Made by a program: the position numbers and the translations under genes
Part shown: positions 9,123 to 18,440 of the stretch, one piece after another
How positions within the stretch are numbered: position 1 is the first letter of the stretch
How the letters are laid out: the number at the start of each line of letters is the position of its first letter
Assembly (NCBI RefSeq): GCF_017908035.1
Contig: NZ_JAEQMU010000001.1
Span: 868,001-932,000, forward strand
DNA from: Sphingobacterium tabacisoli
GTDB lineage: Bacteria; Bacteroidota; Bacteroidia; Sphingobacteriales; Sphingobacteriaceae
Reading direction: 5' to 3'
DNA length: 64,000 bases
Notes under the pieces: generated by a model
Told to the model about the DNA's origin: nothing
Seen by the model: the letters and a program-made list of their open reading frames with translations, nothing else
The model's database searches: none

Positions 9123-12100
9123 CCAAACGAGGCGCTATCCCAGTAAACTCATGGCGCTGCTGCTGTGGGGGTCGGTCGCTCAGGTCGGTACTGGAATAGC
9201 TTATGCTCAAGAGAACAGTACTGTTGTACAAAAGCAACAGATTACAGCAACAGGAAAAGTCGTTGATGAATACGACAATGCGATCCCTGGCGCTACGATT
9301 ACCATATTGGGTAGCAATCAACAATTGGTTGCTGATACGGAAGGAAATTTTACCGTAACAGTAGCGAAAGGAACTAAACTACGTATATCATTCGTTACCA
9401 TGGTACCCGTAGAAGTTACTGTCGCTTCTGACAAGACACTTAAAGTTAGATTACAATCTTATGATATCAATATCGGTGAGGTCGTCGTTACGGGATATGG
9501 ACAGACGACAACCCGACGTACTACAGGATCTGTTGCTGTTGTAGATGGCGATAAATTAAAAGACCAGCCACTATTCAATGTTGACAAATTATTACAGGGT
9601 AAGGTAGCTGGGGTAAGTATAAAATCGGTATCGGGAAGACCGGGTGAAAGCGCACAGGTACGTATACGTGGAGCGAATACAATTACAGGAAATGCGGAGC
9701 CACTATGGGTGGTAGATGGCGTGCCTTTGCAAAAGGATATCCCAACTATCTCCTCATCACAGATCAAAAACGGTGATTTTAACACTATTTTCTCTGGAGG
9801 ACTTGCTGGTATCAATGCCAACGACATCGAGAGTGTTACGGTATTGAAAGATGCTTCGGCAGCGGCAATCTACGGCTCCCGTGCGGCAGGAGGGGTTATA
9901 GTTGTGACAACCAAACGCGGTAAAGCGGGACGGATGCAGACGAGCTACTCCAACTATTTTTCGGTGAACACTCGTCCGCAACGTATGATGGATCTGATGG
10001 ATTCGGAAGAGAAGATTGCTTGGGAGAAGGAATTATGGAATCGTTTCTCTCAAAAGGGTTTTGAAAATAATACACAGTATCCTACGATTGGTTTAGTAGG
10101 GATGGTACGTGCAGGTAAAGGACAATATGCTGGATTAACAGCAGAAGAGCAAGAAGAGGTATTACAAAAAGCGACATTACATACTACGAATTGGTTTGAC
10201 GAACTCTTTCAAAACTCTTTGTCTCAAAGCCACTATCTCAGCATGTCGGGAGGTAACGAACGTAATAGATATTACATTTCAACTGGCTATGGTACAAATA
10301 ACGGATTGGTAAAAAGGACTTCACACGATCGTTATAATCTTTCCGCAAAGATCGACATTACTCCTAATGATCGCCTATCTATCGGTTTGAATACAGATTT
10401 GGCGGCACAGACCTCTAAAGAACCTTCTGTTGGACAGGATTTATTTAAATATGCTTATTTTGCCAATCCTTATGAGCGTCCATACAACGAAGATGGATCC
10501 TATCGCCATGATGATACCTTTTATAGCCTAAAACAATATAATGGAGGTGGATTTGATATTTATACACCGCCCAATGGTTATAATATTTTGAGGGAGATCA
10601 ATGAAACCCACGGTAAGACAGATAACTATTCGGGTACCTTGACTGCTAATGTGGGCTATAAGATCATGGACTTACTTCGTTTCTCAGGTATTGCTTCGTA
10701 TTCTTATACCAACAATCAGTCCGATAATATCAATGGTCGTTATACTGGTGGTGCATTTAGAGATCGACTTTATTTCGATACGTATCCTTCGAAGCGTCAA
10801 TATGGTTCTATAACGCAGACCTCCGCAAACAACTCCAGCTATATGTTACGGGGACAATTTGAAGTGGGGAACTTCCTGAAAGGAAAACATTATATATCCG
10901 CATTAGCCGGTTCTGAAATTCGTTCTCAACGGGCCAAATCTATCTTTGCTAAACGTTATGGTTACGATGAAGTGACAGGAAATTCATCGATGCCTACTCC
11001 TCCGCCACCAATCGGAGGCGATAAAGTGGACTATAACGGCTATATTTCTTATGCAGCGATGGTGGATGCACTTTCCGGACAAACTCGTGTTCAGGATGCA
11101 TTTGCTTCTTTTTATGTATCGGCAGATTATAGTTATGATAGAAAGTATACCTTGAGTTTGACAGCCCGTACAGATGGCTCAAACAATTTTGGTTCAAATC
11201 AGCAGTTTAACCCAACTTGGTCTGCAGGTTTTGCCTGGAATATTGATCAAGAAGACTTCTTTCAATCCATGTCTTCCGTCATTAGCAGATTAAGTCTGAA
11301 AGCCGCTACGGGATATACAGGAAATATCAATCGTTCAGTATATCCACAATTAATTATGGATTACCTTAACGATTATCGTAAATCTTATGATGACTACTAC
11401 CGCATGGGGGTTATCGGTAATGCACCGAATAAGAATCTTCGCTGGGAGAAAACACAAGATTACAAGGTCGCTTTGGATTTTGGACTTTTCAAAAACCGTA
11501 TCACAGGTTTGTTTGAGTATTACAAACGTAATAGTACAGACTTAGTTACCAGTCTAAGGGTTGCCTCTACTACAGGATTTACAACTCAAAACTTTAATAC
11601 TTCTGCTGTAGAAAACTCCGGTTTAGAGTTGACTTTAGGTGGTATTCTGATTAAGAAAGATAATTTCAGCTGGGCTATATCTGCAAATGCAGCTTACAAC
11701 CAAAATACGTTGACTAAGTTCAGCACAGCTACGGGGTCGATTAGCGCGACTTCAAACCAACAGATCAATTATCCGTTAAATAGCATATTCTCTGGTAAAG
11801 TTATCGGTATCGACCCAAATACGGGAATTTATAAGTATGCTATAAGACCAGATGCTACAATTGAATCTTTCTCAGATCTACGGGATCCTAATAACTATGT
11901 TTTCTATCTAGGCACATCTACTGCTCCGGTAACAGGAGGATTTAGTACGAGTGCCCGGTATAAGGAATGGTCGATATCCGTAGGCGGGAACTTTAGCTTT
12001 GGTAACAAAATCTTAGACGAGGTCAATCCAATCACCAATTACAACTCTATTGAAAAGACGGATTCTAAGACGCGTGAGCCTATCCCTACTAGCTACAATG

Positions 12101-12483
12101 ATTTGTATTTACATCACTTGAATGTACCTCGGGATAGAACTAATGTATGGACAGCGGAAAACCCGATTACAGATGCTTACCCTCGTCTTATAGATCACTA
12201 TGCTACACCATTAGGATTGGAGCAAACGAATCCTACTTCTAGTACCATAACAAGAGCGTCTATGTTGAAAAATGTTTCTTATGTCCGCTTTGGATCTGTC
12301 CATATTGGGTATAATTTCAGAGAATCATTATTGAAAAAAATACGATTGAGTAGTGCTGGATTGAATTTCTCCGCCAGCAATTTATTTACCATTACAAACT
12401 ATGATGGAATTGATCCCGAGACACCTGGAGCAGTATACCCTCTGACTCGATCATTCTCGTTTGGTTTAAATATTGGATTTTAA
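9109..12483 (+). CDS. SusC/RagA-type TonB-linked outer-membrane transporter
   Basis: 1124 residues. After a signal region ending near AYAQ comes a carboxypeptidase-regulatory-like domain (about 45-120), a SusC motif (VVVTGYG), a plug domain with VRIRGANT...PLWVVDGVPL and IYGSRAAGGVIVVTTKRG, then a large beta-barrel. SusC proteins import oligomers bound by a SusD partner using TonB energy. The companion susD gene starts 3 bases after this stop. With two secreted peptidases upstream, peptides are a more likely substrate than glycans, although no binding residue proves this. The start overlaps the S9 gene. Confidence 0.93.
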   Translation: MKESSQTRRYPSKLMALLLWGSVAQVGTGIAYAQENSTVVQKQQITATGKVVDEYDNAIPGATITILGSNQQLVADTEGNFTVTVAKGTKLRISFVTMVPVEVTVASDKTLKVRLQSYDINIGEVVVTGYGQTTTRRTTGSVAVVDGDKLKDQPLFNVDKLLQGKVAGVSIKSVSGRPGESAQVRIRGANTITGNAEPLWVVDGVPLQKDIPTISSSQIKNGDFNTIFSGGLAGINANDIESVTVLKDASAAAIYGSRAAGGVIVVTTKRGKAGRMQTSYSNYFSVNTRPQRMMDLMDSEEKIAWEKELWNRFSQKGFENNTQYPTIGLVGMVRAGKGQYAGLTAEEQEEVLQKATLHTTNWFDELFQNSLSQSHYLSMSGGNERNRYYISTGYGTNNGLVKRTSHDRYNLSAKIDITPNDRLSIGLNTDLAAQTSKEPSVGQDLFKYAYFANPYERPYNEDGSYRHDDTFYSLKQYNGGGFDIYTPPNGYNILREINETHGKTDNYSGTLTANVGYKIMDLLRFSGIASYSYTNNQSDNINGRYTGGAFRDRLYFDTYPSKRQYGSITQTSANNSSYMLRGQFEVGNFLKGKHYISALAGSEIRSQRAKSIFAKRYGYDEVTGNSSMPTPPPPIGGDKVDYNGYISYAAMVDALSGQTRVQDAFASFYVSADYSYDRKYTLSLTARTDGSNNFGSNQQFNPTWSAGFAWNIDQEDFFQSMSSVISRLSLKAATGYTGNINRSVYPQLIMDYLNDYRKSYDDYYRMGVIGNAPNKNLRWEKTQDYKVALDFGLFKNRITGLFEYYKRNSTDLVTSLRVASTTGFTTQNFNTSAVENSGLELTLGGILIKKDNFSWAISANAAYNQNTLTKFSTATGSISATSNQQINYPLNSIFSGKVIGIDPNTGIYKYAIRPDATIESFSDLRDPNNYVFYLGTSTAPVTGGFSTSARYKEWSISVGGNFSFGNKILDEVNPITNYNSIEKTDSKTREPIPTSYNDLYLHHLNVPRDRTNVWTAENPITDAYPRLIDHYATPLGLEQTNPTSSTITRASMLKNVSYVRFGSVHIGYNFRESLLKKIRLSSAGLNFSASNLFTITNYDGIDPETPGAVYPLTRSFSFGLNIGF

Positions 12484-12485
12484 TT

Positions 12486-13850
12486 ATGAAGAAGATTTTA
12501 TTTATAGCTTTTATAGCATTGGGGCTAGGTAGTTGTACCAAGTATCTCGATGTAAAAACCTATGGCAAGGCCGTCCCTAAGACTTCAGAAGAGTTCTCCG
12601 CCTTATTGCATACACACCTTAATAACATCGATTTCGGGGTATCGAGTCCTTTGTTGGATAATGCGACTGATTTGGTCAATATGGAGGTGATTACAGATAA
12701 TTTTTCCGTTGCACTGACGACTCCTGCAGGCACTGTATTACCCAAGTATATTGGATCATTAATCAATAACAAACAATCTCGTTATGAGCGATTATATAGT
12801 GTAATACGTGATGCCAACATCATCATTAATAATATGCTATCGGTTTCCACACTAGATGAACGTAACGTGATGGGGACAGCTTATGCCATGAGAGCGATAG
12901 CCTATTATCAGCTCCTTAGAGAGTATTGTGAACCTTATACTTCAGATAATCAACTTGGGGTTCCTCTGGTAAGTGATTTCGATATGGAAGAGAGACCGAT
13001 TAGATCTACTTATGGACAAACTATTGCTTTGATTTCATCAGATTTTGATAAAGCACTTTCTTTTAAAGTGTCAGATGAGATTTTCCGGTATACCGAAGAC
13101 GTGACGAAGGCCTATCAAGCGAGGTTCTATTTCTGGATTAAAGATTGGGAGAACGCTGCTCGTATCTCTAGTGACATCGTTAAAAAATATCCTTTGTTGA
13201 ATGGACAGGCTTATAGTGATATGATTCAGAGCAAGAATGCAAAAGTCGGTAATGTATTGTTAAAATCCTATCTATTTTCTGGCAATACAGATGTCGAATT
13301 TAGTTCTAATCAGGGTATAATACAAGCGAGACCACTTAGCAAAGATTTCGTTGACCTATTTGTGGAAAAAGACAGAGATATACGGTATAGATTATCGTTC
13401 AATCCGCTCAGACTAAATCAGAAAATGCTAAATGGCAAAGTACGTTCAGCCGAATTTCAGTTAATCATAGCAGAGTCCTATGCGCATTTAGGTAAAAGTG
13501 ACTTAGCCTTAGCTGAGATTAACCTATTTAGAAGTAAAAGAATTTCAAAATATGTCAATCTTACCACAAATGACCTACCTGCAGTAAGCCCTCTTTCACT
13601 CATTTTAACGGATGCAGAAGGAAAAGAACTTACACCTCTATTACAGTTGATTCTGAACGAACGTCGTAAAGAACTTTATGCCGAAGGTGATCGCTTTTTT
13701 GAATTGAAGAGAAACGGCCGTCCTGTATTTTGGGCAGCTGACAATGGTCTAAAATATACTACAGAGAAGTATATGTACACTTTTCCATTACCAAGAATAG
13801 ATATTGAAGTAGTGCAAGGTCTAATCCAAAATGATGGTTATAAATTATAA
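12486..13850 (+). CDS. SusD/RagB-family outer-membrane lipoprotein
   Basis: 454 residues with lipobox LGSC (Cys17), so surface-exposed and lipid-anchored. The helical TPR-like body and the C-terminal motif ILNERRKELYAEGDRFFELKR are hallmarks of SusD proteins, which form the lid over the SusC barrel and capture the substrate. It starts 3 bases after susC, and the start of the next small lipoprotein lies 4 bases after its stop, so the genes form one transcription unit. Confidence 0.92.
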   Translation: MKKILFIAFIALGLGSCTKYLDVKTYGKAVPKTSEEFSALLHTHLNNIDFGVSSPLLDNATDLVNMEVITDNFSVALTTPAGTVLPKYIGSLINNKQSRYERLYSVIRDANIIINNMLSVSTLDERNVMGTAYAMRAIAYYQLLREYCEPYTSDNQLGVPLVSDFDMEERPIRSTYGQTIALISSDFDKALSFKVSDEIFRYTEDVTKAYQARFYFWIKDWENAARISSDIVKKYPLLNGQAYSDMIQSKNAKVGNVLLKSYLFSGNTDVEFSSNQGIIQARPLSKDFVDLFVEKDRDIRYRLSFNPLRLNQKMLNGKVRSAEFQLIIAESYAHLGKSDLALAEINLFRSKRISKYVNLTTNDLPAVSPLSLILTDAEGKELTPLLQLILNERRKELYAEGDRFFELKRNGRPVFWAADNGLKYTTEKYMYTFPLPRIDIEVVQGLIQNDGYKL

Positions 13851-13854
13851 GAAG

Positions 13855-14046
13855 ATGAAATCAATACGAATAATAATAGGAATTGTAACTGTTGTGGTAA
13901 TGTTGGGAGCTTGTAAGAAATTGGATGAAGTACCACCTAAGAACAATAGTATAGTCAGAGAGTATATTTTACCAAAACCTGTTTTTCTTAACGATGTCGA
14001 ACGTGAGATTGTAAAAGAAGAACGCACGGAATATGAGAAATTATAA
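13855..14046 (+). CDS. Small lipoprotein of unknown function
   Basis: 63 residues from ATG 13855, chosen because it gives a standard lipoprotein signal (lipobox MLGAC, Cys20); an ATG at 13831 lies inside susD. The mature part is only about 43 residues, charged, with no recognised domain. It sits between susD and another lipoprotein in the same operon, with 4 and 9 bases of spacing. Small lipoproteins like this may be surface accessory subunits of SusCD complexes, but that is inference from position only. Confidence 0.7.
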   Translation: MKSIRIIIGIVTVVVMLGACKKLDEVPPKNNSIVREYILPKPVFLNDVEREIVKEERTEYEKL

Positions 14047-14055
14047 TAGATACAG

Positions 14056-15297
14056 ATGATGAGGTATAATATCAAAACGATTTTAGTGATTCTGTTTTCC
14101 TTCGTCGCAGTAGCCTGTACAAAGAAAACAGATTATAAACTAATGACTATAATAGGTTTTACAAATGAAACCTACGGTATTAACGAAAAGAAAGAAGCTG
14201 AACTCACCGTCTTGGCCAATAGCCTAGTGACTGGAGAGATCTTGTTTACGACTTCAGGAGAACTTAAGGAAGGTATTGATTTTGAATTGATTGACAAAAG
14301 CTTTAAGTTCAATAATAGTATGGAAGCAAAGGTTAGCGTTAAATTTCTAAAAGATATATCAGAGAAATCCATTTTGGAATTTAAATTATTGCCCGTAGAA
14401 TTTGCCACTTTGGCGTTATCAAAAGCACAGATCGGTGGAGAAGATGAAGAGCCAGTAATCTATTCTTTCGAAGCATCTAAGTACTACATGACTGAGACTG
14501 CAGATGTATTTGTGAAGCTGAGTAGGATCTCTGAGGCATTCAAATCAGAAATTCCGGTGATGCTTGAAGTTGAAGTAGATACTAAGGAGTCTACAGCGAT
14601 CGAAGGAAAGCACTTTAGTTTTCCAAATGGAAAGCGGGTTACCATTCCTGTTAGCAAAGACAAGGCAGCAATCAAACTGAAGCTTTTAAAAGAAGAGAAG
14701 GGAAAAGATAAGATTGTATTACGCCTGAAAGCTCCAGCGAAGAACTATAGACCAGGTAAATTTGAAGAGAGTTCAGTCCTGGTGTATGTAACATCTTTTG
14801 AAAACCTAACAGGAGATTGGAAGCATGTGACGTTGTCAACTTACGATTATCTAGCGATGAATACAGAATGGGCGGGAGATGATCCGAAGAAGCTACCACG
14901 TAACAATACTGCTAATGATATTTTAAGATTTGATAACGATAACTTGACTGTATCTCTGACGGGTGATTTGAAGAATTATTTTCGCAATACCAAACTGGTT
15001 AAAAAGGGAGAGACTATTGAAGTACTAATGGAAGAACCTGGTTATCCTAAGGTCAATGTTATACTTGTAAATGGTAGGGCAAATGTTCCTTTTTCTGCAA
15101 AAAAGATAGAAGAGAGACAAGCAGAGATGGGCTTACGTCTACGAATAATCAATGGCAAGGAATACCTTGACGTTACTGTCCGGGATTACGAACCTATAGA
15201 CTTTTTACAAAACACGTATGACATGGTAAAAGATTGGGGGATGACTCCTGCGATGCAAGACTATCCACTGCGTTATCGCTTCGAACGTGTAGAATAA
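14056..15297 (+). CDS. Lipoprotein with Calx-beta-like repeats, SusCD accessory
   Basis: 413 residues, with a lipobox VAVAC (Cys21). The mature part contains two beta-rich stretches of about 110 residues (LTVLANSLVTGEILFTT...GIDFELIDKS and VFVKLSRISEAF...AIEGKHFSFPNGKRVTIPV) that read like Calx-beta or Ig-like modules. The C-terminal third is distinct and unrecognised. It is the last gene of the protease/SusCD operon and precedes a strong terminator. It is probably a surface-exposed substrate-binding or accessory lipoprotein, comparable to the non-SusD lipoproteins at the end of many utilisation loci. The start could be the second ATG (14059) instead. Confidence 0.65.
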   Translation: MMRYNIKTILVILFSFVAVACTKKTDYKLMTIIGFTNETYGINEKKEAELTVLANSLVTGEILFTTSGELKEGIDFELIDKSFKFNNSMEAKVSVKFLKDISEKSILEFKLLPVEFATLALSKAQIGGEDEEPVIYSFEASKYYMTETADVFVKLSRISEAFKSEIPVMLEVEVDTKESTAIEGKHFSFPNGKRVTIPVSKDKAAIKLKLLKEEKGKDKIVLRLKAPAKNYRPGKFEESSVLVYVTSFENLTGDWKHVTLSTYDYLAMNTEWAGDDPKKLPRNNTANDILRFDNDNLTVSLTGDLKNYFRNTKLVKKGETIEVLMEEPGYPKVNVILVNGRANVPFSAKKIEERQAEMGLRLRIINGKEYLDVTVRDYEPIDFLQNTYDMVKDWGMTPAMQDYPLRYRFERVE

Positions 15298-15321
15298 AAC
15301 ACCTTCGACGAAATACATTAC

Positions 15322-15358
15322 AAAAAAAGCGGAGCCTCTATTGAGGTTCCGCTTTTTT
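15322..15358. terminator. Rho-independent terminator
   Basis: The stem AAAAAAGCGGAGCCTC with GAGGTTCCGCTTTTTT (16 positions, one G-U pair) has a 4-nt loop and a T run. It ends the SusCD operon and, read from the other side, can also stop the helicase gene. Confidence 0.9.
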
Positions 15359-15528
15359 AATACCCATTATAAAATCGGGTTTATACTACATTGTTCCATG
15401 GACAGAGCTGTGTCCGACCACTAGCGGGATACCCAGGGTATGCATTCGGGGTGCATATTCAATATGAATAAAGTGTAGATATAGCAAGGATATAATACCT
15501 ATTATACAGATGTTAAGTATCGTATTAA

Positions 15529-15571
15529 ACCTACATAAGACCTACATAATCCCTACATTAAACCTACATAA
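15529..15571. repeat. Four short CCTACAT(A/T) direct repeats
   Basis: The heptamer CCTACAT occurs at 15530, 15541, 15552 and 15563, with 11-bp spacing, mostly as ACCTACATAA. The spacing equals one helical turn, so a protein could bind all copies on one face. No gene product can be linked to it. Confidence 0.6.
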
Positions 15572-15614
15572 CAGATGGATTATAGCATGCTAAGAAATAG
15601 TAGGAAGCAAGCCC

Positions 15615-18359
15615 TCAACTCAACTCTTTCAGGTTATCTACACACTCTTGCTTAAAGGTTGTATAATCACAACCGTACCTGAAATTAACACAACCAAACA
15701 TTTTGGAAACTCCAGTTCTACCCAATATATCTTTTATGAAACGTAGCTCGCCATCACAGTGCGGACAGTGGGCCTGAGAAAGGGAAGTTCCAACATAATC
15801 GGTGTACAACTCCCTAAGAAATTTAGACTGTCTATTCTTATCTACCAAAAAATAAATTCGTTCTTTAGTCCGTGTCATTGCTACATAGAACGCACGACGT
15901 TCTTCATCATTAGCATAGTCGTCTTCTCCCGTAAGCAATAACTTCAGAATGCTATCGTCACTCAGTTCAGCAGGGAAACCATATTTCCCAGTCTCACAGT
16001 TTACCAAAATCACCACATCAAACTCTAAGCCTTTAGAACTATGCACCGTATAGAAGTCAATACGTTTGTTCAATTGCAGCTGATTGTTACGAACAGTATT
16101 GCCGTGACCATCTACCTGAATATCACGCAAAATCGTATGGACTAATAAATAAGACTTCTTTGTTTCAACCGTGATGCTAGCTGTCGGTTCAAACTGTCTT
16201 ATATCGTGTTGATAACGACCTAGTATACCTATTTTCTTATTCAGTATGCCTTCTCCGTATTCCTGAAATAGCTTTTGCAATATCTGAAGGAGTGTCTTAT
16301 TAACAGCGACACCGTTTTTCTTGCTATAATCAAAAAACACCTTTGTCTTCTGTTTCTTTCCACTTCGTAATGTTTTCTGTATTTGGTTCGGGTTCTTAAG
16401 AATAAAACCCGACGAGATACCGAGCAAAGGATTAGAAAAACGATACGTCATCTCAATCTTCTTAATAAGTGTATATCCAAAATAATCCTCAAACTTCTTA
16501 AACAGAGTAAGGTCACTTCCTGAGAAACGATAGATAGACTGCCAGTCATCTCCGACTGCAAACAGTCCACAATAAGACTGTCGCTTCAGAGCCTGAAGTA
16601 AACTATAGCGGTTTGTCGAAATATCCTGAAATTCATCTACAATAATATATTTATAAGAATGCTGATAAGAACCTTTCGCTATCGCTATCGTAGACTGATT
16701 AATCAAGTCATTAAAGTCTAACTTATTAGAATCTCTCAATCCTTTTTCATAACCACGGTGAATTTGTTTAACAATATTCAGTAGATCTATATTCCGATCT
16801 ACTAATTCAATATCCGCCTTAAAAGAATCTTTATTTCTCTTTACAATTTCCTTGAAGCTTGTCCCGTTAGATTTGAAAAGGTTGATAAACGTGTTCACCA
16901 ACTTAAGCACAGCATCTATTTCCCGTCCATAAGCTTCCTCCAATAACCTATAAACCTCGTTATTGGATTTTCGGACTAGGCGAATTCCATACTCTTGAAA
17001 TTGGGCAATCAGATTTTCTTCTAGTGTTTTCTCTCTAAATTCAAAACTATAAGATTGCATCGATTTCGTCCGGTTAGCAATGTGTAGATTCTGTTTCCAG
17101 TTTTCCAGCTGTTTATAATCGCATCCTATATTTTGACTTTCAAAGAACCTCGGGTTTCCATCAGCGCTGGGTAATGAATGATGGTCAAGGAAAATGATGT
17201 GCTCTTTCGGATTAGGACAGGACCTAATACTATCTTCATTATATCCATTGATGTATATACTAAAGGTCGGCTTGTAGTTATTTTTATACTTAGCGCAGGT
17301 TCCACTCTGTTTTACATTCTCGAGATACGGGTAGCTTGCTTGATAAGAGTAGGAGAGACCGTGAAGGAATAAGAAGTTTGCGATATAGCCATGTTCTCCA
17401 TTCTTGATCACACTCATCGTTCCTTTGGACTGTTTATTAGCAAAGTGCCTACGCTTATTCAGCATATCCTTAATCGATTCAAAATCACTATCCTTCAAAA
17501 ATTGGATATAATCTGCATAGGATTCAAAATCGTTTTCATTTTTTATGGGGCGCAAGCCATTGAGCACAAAATCGTTGAATGAAGCTAAATAATTCTGATT
17601 ACGAATAAGCTGTTGATGAACTTCCACGATAAGTGCATCGGCGTCATTCGGGGCGATTACTTGAGGCTCTTTTCCACTACTTTTCAGAATATGGTACCCT
17701 AACGCATGAAATGTTCTACAATCGATTCCTAGATAGCCTCCTTTCTCCTTCAAATCATCTACATTCTTTTTCGCAAAAGACAGCACGAGAATTTCTTTTG
17801 GCTTAGCCAGCTTTTTGTGTAGAAGATATTTAACCCTGCCCAACACCGTCGTTGTCTTGCCACAACCTGCACCAGCAATAACAAGTATATTATCATCGTT
17901 AGATACAATTGCGTCCACCTGTTGCGCATCCAATGGGTGGTCAAACAGAGTATCAAAATAAGGAGCTAATCTGGTCTTCTCGCTCTTGATATAAGCACTA
18001 TTATGCGATTCCCTTAAACTATTCGCATTGCCCTTATAATACACAATCGCACTATACGCCTGGTGTAAACTGGAATCTATCCCATGCCCCTTGGGAATAG
18101 CATATGCGGGAAGCTCTCGTGCTATCAATGCCAGCTTATTATCTAATGTCGTCCATGAACAATACTGCATTTCAAACGGAAGTATAGTATTGAATATATA
18201 ATTGATTTGCTTTTTATAACTGGACAGATACGCAGCATATTCCATTATACCAGCCTCATTCTGTTCATATTTCTGTTTGTTTTTCAAATAATTATACCTT
18301 ATGGCCAAAGCGCCAAGGCTAATAATAATAGCTATCAGAATACTAGAGAATGTGACCAT
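15615..18359 (-). CDS. UvrD/Rep-family superfamily I DNA helicase with N-terminal membrane segment
   Basis: 914 residues. A hydrophobic helix spans about 4-20 (ILIAIIISLGALAI). The helicase core starts with a Walker A at 162-169 (AGAGCGKT), followed by the motif II region VDEFQDIS and VGDDWQSIYRFSGSD. Late motifs (TVHSSKGLEFDVVIL and AFYVAMTRTKERIYFL) complete the set. The C-terminus has a CPHCDGEL...GCVNFRYGCDY zinc-ribbon, as in helicase IV-like enzymes. It probably unwinds DNA in repair or recombination. The N-terminal helix suggests membrane association, unusual for this family. A separate transcript is likely, since the upstream gene ends 81 bases away. Confidence 0.88.
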   Translation of the reverse strand: MVTFSSILIAIIISLGALAIRYNYLKNKQKYEQNEAGIMEYAAYLSSYKKQINYIFNTILPFEMQYCSWTTLDNKLALIARELPAYAIPKGHGIDSSLHQAYSAIVYYKGNANSLRESHNSAYIKSEKTRLAPYFDTLFDHPLDAQQVDAIVSNDDNILVIAGAGCGKTTTVLGRVKYLLHKKLAKPKEILVLSFAKKNVDDLKEKGGYLGIDCRTFHALGYHILKSSGKEPQVIAPNDADALIVEVHQQLIRNQNYLASFNDFVLNGLRPIKNENDFESYADYIQFLKDSDFESIKDMLNKRRHFANKQSKGTMSVIKNGEHGYIANFLFLHGLSYSYQASYPYLENVKQSGTCAKYKNNYKPTFSIYINGYNEDSIRSCPNPKEHIIFLDHHSLPSADGNPRFFESQNIGCDYKQLENWKQNLHIANRTKSMQSYSFEFREKTLEENLIAQFQEYGIRLVRKSNNEVYRLLEEAYGREIDAVLKLVNTFINLFKSNGTSFKEIVKRNKDSFKADIELVDRNIDLLNIVKQIHRGYEKGLRDSNKLDFNDLINQSTIAIAKGSYQHSYKYIIVDEFQDISTNRYSLLQALKRQSYCGLFAVGDDWQSIYRFSGSDLTLFKKFEDYFGYTLIKKIEMTYRFSNPLLGISSGFILKNPNQIQKTLRSGKKQKTKVFFDYSKKNGVAVNKTLLQILQKLFQEYGEGILNKKIGILGRYQHDIRQFEPTASITVETKKSYLLVHTILRDIQVDGHGNTVRNNQLQLNKRIDFYTVHSSKGLEFDVVILVNCETGKYGFPAELSDDSILKLLLTGEDDYANDEERRAFYVAMTRTKERIYFLVDKNRQSKFLRELYTDYVGTSLSQAHCPHCDGELRFIKDILGRTGVSKMFGCVNFRYGCDYTTFKQECVDNLKELS

Positions 18360-18440
18360 GAAGACTTAAGTGTGGAGCGAATATACAATATTCACTTAAT
18401 TTAAAGTTCCTTTGTATTTAGGTGTGGAAAACTATAGTCG

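Larger units (their letters stand above)
15298..15614. other. Intergenic region with terminator and short tandem repeats
   Basis: 317 bp between the convergent lipoprotein (+) and helicase (-) genes. It holds the terminator at 15322-15358 and a cluster of four CCTACAT(A/T) repeats at about 15529-15571. No coding region is supported. Confidence 0.6.

Noticed and set aside
9459..9981. Antisense frames in susC
   Set aside because: Overlap the strongly supported plug domain and have no independent start signals.
15529..15571. Possible CRISPR array from repeated CCTACAT words
   Set aside because: Repeats are only 7-10 bases with 11-bp periodicity and no spacers of 25-40 bases; no cas genes are nearby. 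No CRISPR array was found anywhere in the window.
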